Assembly: GCA_964578885.1 (NCBI GenBank)
Contig: CAZOEO010000014.1
Location: 1 to 64,000, forward strand
Source: CAZRHR01 sp964578885
GTDB lineage: Bacteria > Bacteroidota > Bacteroidia > CAIKAF01
Length of the DNA stretch: 64,000 nt
Reading direction: 5' to 3'
Below the pieces are notes generated by a model. The model did no database searches. It saw only the letters and a program-made list of their open reading frames with translations, and was not told the origin of the DNA. This document shows, one piece after another, positions 58,435-64,000 of the stretch (within the stretch, counting starts at the first letter, position 1; each line of letters starts with the position of its first letter). The translations under genes were made by a program, and so were the position numbers.

Positions 58435-60588
58435 ATGAAAAAATGGGGATTCTTTTTTTCCGCCTTCATCTTTGTTTCACAAGGATTTGGACAAATTCAA
58501 TTGGATGCTTTTACCCGTTCGGTTTGCGCATTGTGGGCCCAAATGGGGAAGGCTCCTGCCGGCTTAAGCACCGTAAGCATTGAGGGCAAAACCTATGTAT
58601 CAGCCATCGCTAAAACCAGCGACGAACCCTTACAATTGCCAGCTGGCATTCGGATTGGAAGTCGTATTGGACAGATTGTTACGCTAAAAATCCCAACGGA
58701 TCAACCTTTTTCCTGGATTGGATTATCCGGTTTAACTTATCTTGAATTTGCCCAAAAGGTAAAGCCGCAGTTGGAAAAAGCCCGTAAAGATGTTCGGGCC
58801 GATTCTGTGCATGCTGGTTTGGGTCTACCGGCAGGCTTCACGGGTAAAGACGTTTACATCGGCGTTACTGATTGGGGATTTGATTATACCCATCCATTTT
58901 TCTTTGATTCAGCCATGCAGGAGACTAGAATTGTGGCAGCTTGGGATCAATTTAAAGCAGCGGGGCCCGCGCCATCCGGATTTGGATACGGAACCAGTTA
59001 CACCGGCCACGCCGCTTTGCAACAGGCTAAAACAGATACTTCCAATATTTATGGCGTTCATTATCATGGAACACATGTAGCCGGCATAGCTGCGGGGAAC
59101 GGTTATGGTACAACACATATAGGATTGGCACCTGGTGCTCAACTGCTTATGGTTACATTTCTGGTAGATGCAGGGGCTGTTTTAGACGCCTTTCAGTGGA
59201 TGAAACAGCAAGCAGATTTAGCCGGAAAAAGATTGGTAATTAACATGAGCTGGGGATTGTATCATATGGGAACCATGGATGGCACTAGTCTTTTAAGCCA
59301 AGCGATACAACAGTATGCCAATCAGGGTGTTATATTTGTAACCTCTGCAGGAAACAATGGCGATGTCGCCTTTCATTTGCAGCGAAATTTCCAACAAGAC
59401 TCACTACGCACACGGGTGGAAACCTATCCCTTTTCCGCGCATAACGATTTGTTTGGACAAAGTATTTTGGCCTGGGGAACGCCCCAAAAACCATTTGTGG
59501 CAGGCATTGAATTTTACAACAGCAGTGGTCAGTTTTTAATGCAAACCCCAAGATTAAGTACGAACTGGAATGGGTTTCTGGATAGCACCTTTGTATTGGG
59601 GACAGACAGCGTTCGTGTCATTTGGACAGCCGATGCCGCTCACCCGCTCAATCAAAGACCCCACATGCGCATTAGAGTGCAATGTAAAAATTCTGGATGG
59701 CGCGTCGCCTTGTTTGCCCAAGCCCAGGAGGGGGAAGTCCATTTTTGGAACGTAACCGATTTAGAAACAGACGTGGGAAATTGGGGAATGCCCTTCTCTA
59801 ACCAAGGATTTTCAGGTTGGGTACAAGGCAATCGGGACTTTGGAATTGGAGAGCCGGCTTGTGCCGCTGCCGCCATTTCTGTTGGAGCTTATGTTTCTGA
59901 ATATACATTGGGGACATCATCTGTTTTTGGTGGTCAATTGGCACAGTTTTCAAGTCGTGGACCTCTCATCACAGGCGCGATGAAGCCCGATATTACTGCG
60001 CCCGGTGGAGATGTAATTTCTGCCATTAATCGATTCACCGACGACACATACCCAGCCGGTGGTTTTGTAAACTTTCAGGGACAAAATTATCCTTATGCGC
60101 CACTTTCTGGCACCAGTATGGCTGGTCCTGTGGTGGCAGGAGTGGTGGCTTTGATGCTGGAAGCCCATCCCGGACTGAGTTATCAGCAAGTACGAGATAT
60201 ACTTATTGAAACTGCAAGGCAAGACAACAAAACCGGCGTGATTCCGGATACCGGCTCCACCCGTTGGGGATTTGGAAAAGTTCATGCATGGCGAGCCGTT
60301 TATCGCGCGCTGGAAGTAGCTAGCCTTCCACCCGTTTCCAATAAGCAACAAACCATTTTGTTCCCCAATCCCTCCCAACATGAAGTGAAAATCCAATTGC
60401 CTGAAGGTTGGACCGAAGCCTACCTCACTTTATTTCACGTCGATGGGCGAATCCGTCTGGAAGAAACCCTGGTTACGTCCAGTTCTCAATTTTCAACCAA
60501 AGATTGGAATGTTGGCCTTTACACAGGGTGGCTGCGATATGGAAATCAACGCATTCCAGTCAAGCTTTCGGTATCGGCAAATCCGTAA
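58435..60588 (+). CDS. S8 subtilisin-like serine peptidase with T9SS sorting domain
   Basis: A secreted protease of 717 residues. Signal peptide MKKWGFFFSAFIFVSQGFGQ. The catalytic triad is visible: Asp146 in IGVTDWGFDYTHP, His211 in YHGTHVAGIAAG and Ser561 in SGTSMAGPVVAG, with Asn307 in TSAGNNGD for the oxyanion hole. An extra beta domain of about 150 residues lies between 320 and 470. The C-terminal 75 residues (FPNPSQHEVKIQLPEG onward) are a type A type IX secretion sorting domain, so it is exported through the outer membrane and attached or released. It overlaps the opposite gene by 29 bases tail to tail. Confidence 0.93.
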   Translation: MKKWGFFFSAFIFVSQGFGQIQLDAFTRSVCALWAQMGKAPAGLSTVSIEGKTYVSAIAKTSDEPLQLPAGIRIGSRIGQIVTLKIPTDQPFSWIGLSGLTYLEFAQKVKPQLEKARKDVRADSVHAGLGLPAGFTGKDVYIGVTDWGFDYTHPFFFDSAMQETRIVAAWDQFKAAGPAPSGFGYGTSYTGHAALQQAKTDTSNIYGVHYHGTHVAGIAAGNGYGTTHIGLAPGAQLLMVTFLVDAGAVLDAFQWMKQQADLAGKRLVINMSWGLYHMGTMDGTSLLSQAIQQYANQGVIFVTSAGNNGDVAFHLQRNFQQDSLRTRVETYPFSAHNDLFGQSILAWGTPQKPFVAGIEFYNSSGQFLMQTPRLSTNWNGFLDSTFVLGTDSVRVIWTADAAHPLNQRPHMRIRVQCKNSGWRVALFAQAQEGEVHFWNVTDLETDVGNWGMPFSNQGFSGWVQGNRDFGIGEPACAAAAISVGAYVSEYTLGTSSVFGGQLAQFSSRGPLITGAMKPDITAPGGDVISAINRFTDDTYPAGGFVNFQGQNYPYAPLSGTSMAGPVVAGVVALMLEAHPGLSYQQVRDILIETARQDNKTGVIPDTGSTRWGFGKVHAWRAVYRALEVASLPPVSNKQQTILFPNPSQHEVKIQLPEGWTEAYLTLFHVDGRIRLEETLVTSSSQFSTKDWNVGLYTGWLRYGNQRIPVKLSVSANP

Positions 60589-61237
60589 ACCAACGGAGAT
60601 AAAGGATATCCAGATCAAGTTTAAACCACCAGGCGTACATTCCTATCAGGAAGTTCCACGCCTCCATTTTACCGTTATTTGAAACAGAAATGAGGTCATA
60701 ACAAAAGGGGCGTTTGGCGAAAGGATATCTGTTGGGAACAGGTGGAAACTTTTTCATATCTCTCACTTTCAAACATGTCCCGGTCGGCGGGATTTGATCG
60801 TTGAGCCTCAGCCTTTCATACGGATCGAGTAACCACGAACCATGAATGGGATGTTTTACGAATACCAATCGATGTACTGTGGGACAAATATCAATTGTCC
60901 AGACTTGATAATCTGCCTTTATGGCAATTCGCTGTAAAATCCAAGCCATCTGGTCGCAACTGGCTCTTCCATCCTGCAGTATCACAGTCAGTGATTTATC
61001 GTGATTTGGCTCACCTGATTCAATTCGATCTACCCAGTTCAAAATCCAGTCATTCATTTCGCAAGGAGTGGAATCTGATATTTCGAGACTTGCTCTTTTC
61101 ACCCAAATCTCCTCCCCCAGCCTGCAACTAAACCAAGGCCAGCACCACGCTAAAAGCCAAGGAGAAAAGAAATAACACAACGGAAAAAGCCACCAAACAC
61201 TTTTGTACTTCAGGCAGGCTATACCACTGATCAACAT
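60560..61237 (-). CDS. Transglutaminase-like membrane protein
   Basis: A 225-residue protein with an N-terminal hydrophobic region (VWWLFPLCYFFSPWLLAWCW) anchoring it in the membrane. The following domain has DGRASCDQMAWILQRIAIKA with a candidate nucleophile Cys, HRLVFVKHPIHG with the His and SWLLDPYERL with the Asp, the order of the transglutaminase-like (papain-fold) triad. Family assignment is inference from this triad only. It converges on the subtilase gene and overlaps it by 29 bases. Confidence 0.6.
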   Translation of the reverse strand: MLISGIACLKYKSVWWLFPLCYFFSPWLLAWCWPWFSCRLGEEIWVKRASLEISDSTPCEMNDWILNWVDRIESGEPNHDKSLTVILQDGRASCDQMAWILQRIAIKADYQVWTIDICPTVHRLVFVKHPIHGSWLLDPYERLRLNDQIPPTGTCLKVRDMKKFPPVPNRYPFAKRPFCYDLISVSNNGKMEAWNFLIGMYAWWFKLDLDILYLRWFTDLPIPKA

Positions 61238-61525
61238 ACACTTGCAGATTTAGCGTATTTCATTAGTTACCAAGGCTCATAGAAAAACCCGCTTCCTAAT
61301 TAGGTACGCAAGAACCAAAGCAAGATCAAACCTCTTTCCCCTAATTGCATTATGAAAAGAAAAAGGTCTGGTTTCTACCAAAAAATGTTGTTTAAAAATC
61401 ACCTGAAAAACAACCAGGATATTTGAAAAAAAAGGGTATTGGCAGATGAACACTGTGACATCTTAAAGTAAATAAGGGTTCCATAACTCTAATATAGATA
61501 CAATCCGAGCAAAAGGGAAAAAGCG
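61238..61525. other. Gap before gcvT
   Basis: About 290 bases without ORF, RNA gene or riboswitch signature. A purine-rich stretch near 61360-61440 shows no stable hairpin. Confidence 0.5.
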
Positions 61526-61550
61526 TAACTTTGCGACAGGAAAATTGACG

Positions 61551-62639
61551 ATGAAAAAAACCGCTTTACACGATATTCATGTGGCTGCAGGTGCCAAGAT
61601 GGTTCCGTTCGCAGGATTTGAGATGCCTTTACAATACAGTGGATTATTGCCAGAACATCATGCCGTAAGACAAGCTGCTGGCATGTTTGATGTATCCCAC
61701 ATGGGTGAATTCATGGTTTCCGGCCCTCAGGCATTGGCCTTACTGCAATCTATCACGTCTAATGACGTGAGCAAACTGAGTGCTGGAAAAATTCAATACA
61801 GTTGTTTTCCTAACGCAACAGGAGGCATTGTAGATGATCTCTTGGTATACTGTATGACCCCTGAAAAATACATGTTGGTGGTCAATGCCTCCAACATTGA
61901 AAAAGATTGGGCATGGATCCAAAAAGCCAATGAAAAATTTGGTGCCATACTCGATAATGTGTCTGATGCTTGGTCTTTAATTGCGGTTCAAGGCCCAAAA
62001 GCAACAGGCATTCTTCAACGTTTGAGTTCAGCACCACTGTCCACCACCCCCTATTATCATTTCGTGGAAGGAAATATTGGAGATGTGCATGGGCTGATTT
62101 TATCAAATACAGGTTATACCGGTTCCGGCGGATTTGAAATTTATGTACCCAATGCGCAGGCGGAACAAGTATGGAAAATGGTACAAAATGAGGGCGCGAA
62201 TGAGGGATTGATTCCTGCTGGACTTGGCGCCAGAGACACCCTCCGTTTGGAAATGGGATATTGTCTGTATGGAAATGACATCGACGACACCACTTCACCC
62301 ATAGAAGCCGGATTAGGTTGGATTACCAAATTCACCAAACCTTTTACCAATCACGAAGCCCTGAAATCTCAAAAAGAAACCGGTCCGGCCTTGCGTCTTT
62401 TTGGTCTGGAAATGATTGATAAAGGAATTCCCCGACATGGGTATCCACTTACGGATGCCGAAGGAAATGAAATCGGCCGTGTAACCAGTGGAACCCAGTC
62501 GCCAAGCTTACAAAAAGCCATTGGCATGGGATATATGCCAGCTGCGCTCGCTACGCCAGGACAAGACATTTACGTATCGGTTCGTGGAAAGCTATTATTG
62601 GCTAAAACCACATCATTTCCATTTTTCAAACCCGCATGA
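61551..62639 (+). CDS. gcvT: Glycine cleavage system aminomethyltransferase (T protein)
   Basis: Transfers the methylene unit from the lipoyl-bound aminomethyl group of H protein to tetrahydrofolate. 362 residues from the ATG at 61551. Motifs: PFAGFEMPLQYSG near the start, MFDVSHMGEFMVSGPQAL, FEIYVPNAQAEQVW, GLIPAGLGARDTLRLEMGY and SPIEAGLGWITKFTK. TAACTTTG at 61526-61533 is a good -7 element. The stop overlaps the comB start as ATGA. No other gcv gene lies nearby, and no glycine riboswitch motif is seen. Confidence 0.96.
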   Translation: MKKTALHDIHVAAGAKMVPFAGFEMPLQYSGLLPEHHAVRQAAGMFDVSHMGEFMVSGPQALALLQSITSNDVSKLSAGKIQYSCFPNATGGIVDDLLVYCMTPEKYMLVVNASNIEKDWAWIQKANEKFGAILDNVSDAWSLIAVQGPKATGILQRLSSAPLSTTPYYHFVEGNIGDVHGLILSNTGYTGSGGFEIYVPNAQAEQVWKMVQNEGANEGLIPAGLGARDTLRLEMGYCLYGNDIDDTTSPIEAGLGWITKFTKPFTNHEALKSQKETGPALRLFGLEMIDKGIPRHGYPLTDAEGNEIGRVTSGTQSPSLQKAIGMGYMPAALATPGQDIYVSVRGKLLLAKTTSFPFFKPA

Positions 62640-63379
62640 GTGTGGGAAAAGGAAAAATTGTAAGGGTTTGTCCAAGCCCGGCGCTGTTCTCGTATTACCA
62701 ATCTCCTGAACAAGTGACAGTAGTGGTGGATATATTACGCGCTACTTCCGCTATCGCAGCAGCTCTTTTTCATGGTGCTCGTTCTGTGATTCCTGTCGCA
62801 AGTATCGAGGAGGCGGAAACATTTAGGAAAAAGGATTTTCTAGTGGCAGCAGAGCGTGGTGGCGCCATCGTGCCCGGTTTTCAGTATGGAAATTCGCCAT
62901 TGAGCTATTTGGATAATCCAGACATTCGAGGTCGGGATTTAGTTTTATCTACCACCAACGGAACCCAAGCCATTGATATCGCAAAACATCATGGGCCACT
63001 GGTTACGGGTGCCTTCTCAAATATTTCTGCACTCACTACTTTTCTAAATGAACAATGCCCTCAGGATGTTTTAATCCTATGTGCCGGGTGGAAAAACAGA
63101 ATGAATCTGGAAGATACCATGTTCGCAGGTGCTTTAGCTTCGAGACTCCTTCAACATGGATACGGATTAGATACGGATGCCGATGCCACTTTAATGGCTT
63201 TGTATCTTTTTGAAAAAGCAGGTGAAAATCTGGATGCCTTTATGGCCAACTCTTCCCACAGGAATCGGCTGCAACATCTAGATTTAAAAGCAGATATTGC
63301 GTGGTGTATGCAGGAAGACACCTGCCCGGTGATTCCTTTTTTGGAAGGCCAACAACAATTATTGCCGAAATTTATTTGA
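62636..63379 (+). CDS. comB: 2-phosphosulfolactate phosphatase family protein (ComB-like)
   Basis: A 247-residue protein of the ComB family, which in methanogens dephosphorylates 2-phosphosulfolactate in coenzyme M synthesis. Family segments: VVVDILRATSAIAAALFHGA, ERGGAIVPGFQYGNSPLSY, LVLSTTNGTQAIDIAKHH and LCAGWKNRMNLEDTMFAGAL, with aspartates that could bind Mg. Coenzyme M synthesis is not expected here, so the true substrate is unknown; members are widespread in Bacteroidota. Translationally coupled to gcvT by ATGA. Confidence 0.88.
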   Translation: MSVGKGKIVRVCPSPALFSYYQSPEQVTVVVDILRATSAIAAALFHGARSVIPVASIEEAETFRKKDFLVAAERGGAIVPGFQYGNSPLSYLDNPDIRGRDLVLSTTNGTQAIDIAKHHGPLVTGAFSNISALTTFLNEQCPQDVLILCAGWKNRMNLEDTMFAGALASRLLQHGYGLDTDADATLMALYLFEKAGENLDAFMANSSHRNRLQHLDLKADIAWCMQEDTCPVIPFLEGQQQLLPKFI

Positions 63380-63447
63380 ACTTTTAAGAGCAGCCTAACG
63401 TATCTTGGTACCCTAAAAGGTAACTCCCCCCAAATCATTAAAAATAA

Positions 63448-63475
63448 AAAACGCTCCCTTGGGAGCGTTTTTGCT
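63448..63475. terminator. Bidirectional terminator between comB and mdh
   Basis: AAAACGCTCCC (63448-63458) pairs with GGGAGCGTTTT (63461-63471), with A-run and T-run on both sides, placed between two convergent genes. Confidence 0.88.
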
Positions 63476-63495
63476 TATTCTTGTGTTCTGAAAAA

Positions 63496-64000
63496 TTATG
63501 CGGTAGCATTCATTTGATCCAGTACACCCATTACTTCTTTTACAGCACCGGCAGATTTTTTGAGTAAATCCATTTCGTCGGCATTCAAATCCAACTCAAT
63601 AATTTTCTCAATACCATTTTTGCCGAGAACCACAGGTACCCCAAGGTAAATGTCCTTCATGCCGTATTCGCCTTGAAGCCATGCGCATACTGGGAAAATA
63701 CGACGTTGATCTCTCACAATGGCTTCTACCATTTGTGCTGCGGCGGCTCCAGGAGCAAACCAAGCGGAAGTTCCCATGAGATTCACCAATTCGCCACCCC
63801 CCTTTTTGGTTCTTTCGACTATGGCCTCCAGTTTTTCAGCATCAATCATTTCTGTAACCGGAATTCCGCTAACAGTAGTATATCTTGGCAGAGGAACCAT
63901 GGTGTCACCGTGTCCGCCCAACAGCATGGCCTGAATATCTTTAGGAGAAATATCCAACGCTTCAGCCAAGAAAGCACGATAACGTGCCGTATCCAAAATT
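63496..64000 (-). CDS. mdh: Malate dehydrogenase, 5' part outside the window
   Basis: C-terminal 168 residues of an L-lactate/malate dehydrogenase family enzyme; the frame is open to the window edge, so the N-terminal Rossmann half is missing from view. It starts in view at the codons for ILDTARYRAFLAEALDIS. MLLGGHGDTMVPLPRYTTVSG carries the catalytic His (GGHGDTMV), and the following APGAAAAQMVEAIVRDQRRI is typical of the LDH-like malate dehydrogenases. In the TCA cycle it oxidises malate to oxaloacetate, the substrate of PckA upstream in this window. Confidence 0.94.
   Translation of the reverse strand, partial: ILDTARYRAFLAEALDISPKDIQAMLLGGHGDTMVPLPRYTTVSGIPVTEMIDAEKLEAIVERTKKGGGELVNLMGTSAWFAPGAAAAQMVEAIVRDQRRIFPVCAWLQGEYGMKDIYLGVPVVLGKNGIEKIIELDLNADEMDLLKKSAGAVKEVMGVLDQMNATA

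Noticed and set aside
61238..61550. Glycine riboswitch before gcvT
   Set aside because: No tandem glycine aptamer signature; the -7 promoter element at 61526 lies only 25 bases before the ATG, leaving no room for a leader.

Overview
The window looks like a chromosomal segment of a Bacteroidota bacterium, probably of the Saprospiria/Chitinophagia type. This placement rests on sequence features only: a subtilase with a type IX secretion C-terminal sorting domain, promoters of the TTG-N19-TAnnTTTG form, few Shine-Dalgarno sites, a fused RibBA, and many short ATGA overlaps between neighbouring genes. Most of the sequence is core metabolism and information processing. It is interrupted by four short accessory patches: about 0.7-1.6 kb, 12.4-14.8 kb, 31.8-32.7 kb and 39.5-41.0 kb.

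Layout. 0-4 kb: an FGE-like lipoprotein, a broken AbiEii-type toxin gene, secreted and membrane proteins, and glutathione peroxidase. 4-7 kb: a short DnaE-type polymerase whose start codon lies inside a long imperfect palindrome. 7-12 kb: a minus-strand cluster (TIGR02757 protein, MazG-like pyrophosphatase, M61 peptidase, LON-domain protein) divergent from a class III aminotransferase, then tRNA-Thr. 12.4-14.8 kb: a three-repeat small protein, a truncated AbiEi-like gene, and a REP-associated transposase that carries REP-like palindromes inside its own reading frame. 14.8-23 kb: aldo/keto reductase, saccharopine dehydrogenase-like protein, DUF423 protein, M32 carboxypeptidase, PEP carboxykinase and a 5'-nucleotidase split over two genes. 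23-31.8 kb: dnaA, a thioesterase, truA, ribBA, hisS, hutH. 31.8-32.7 kb: insertion-sequence debris. 32.8-39.3 kb: psd-cdsA-ftsH-rsfS on the minus strand, divergent birA, pyrE and a NUDIX protein. 39.3-41 kb: tRNA-Ser followed by an AT-rich patch with an acetyltransferase remnant and a second FGE-like protein. 41-47 kb: argS, arginase, arginine decarboxylase and prfA. 47.7-53.2 kb: a type I secretion-like ABC/HlyD/TolC operon whose ATPase motifs are strongly altered. 53-58 kb: dgt, rsmE, a candidate structured ncRNA, two paralogous ECF sigma factors and repeat arrays. 58-64 kb: a T9SS subtilase, a transglutaminase-like protein, gcvT, comB and the 3' part of mdh.

The strongest unexplained signals are non-coding. 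The first is a dispersed intergenic repeat family with a conserved 37-nt G-rich core (about 26.5, 26.7, 57.0, 57.3 and 57.45 kb). The second is a promoter-to-terminator unit at about 55.29-55.42 kb that folds as a long interrupted rod. The third is the palindrome over the dnaE start at 4126-4200. The fourth is the set of in-frame palindromes in the transposase. Motif positions were counted by hand from the translation, and no database search was possible.
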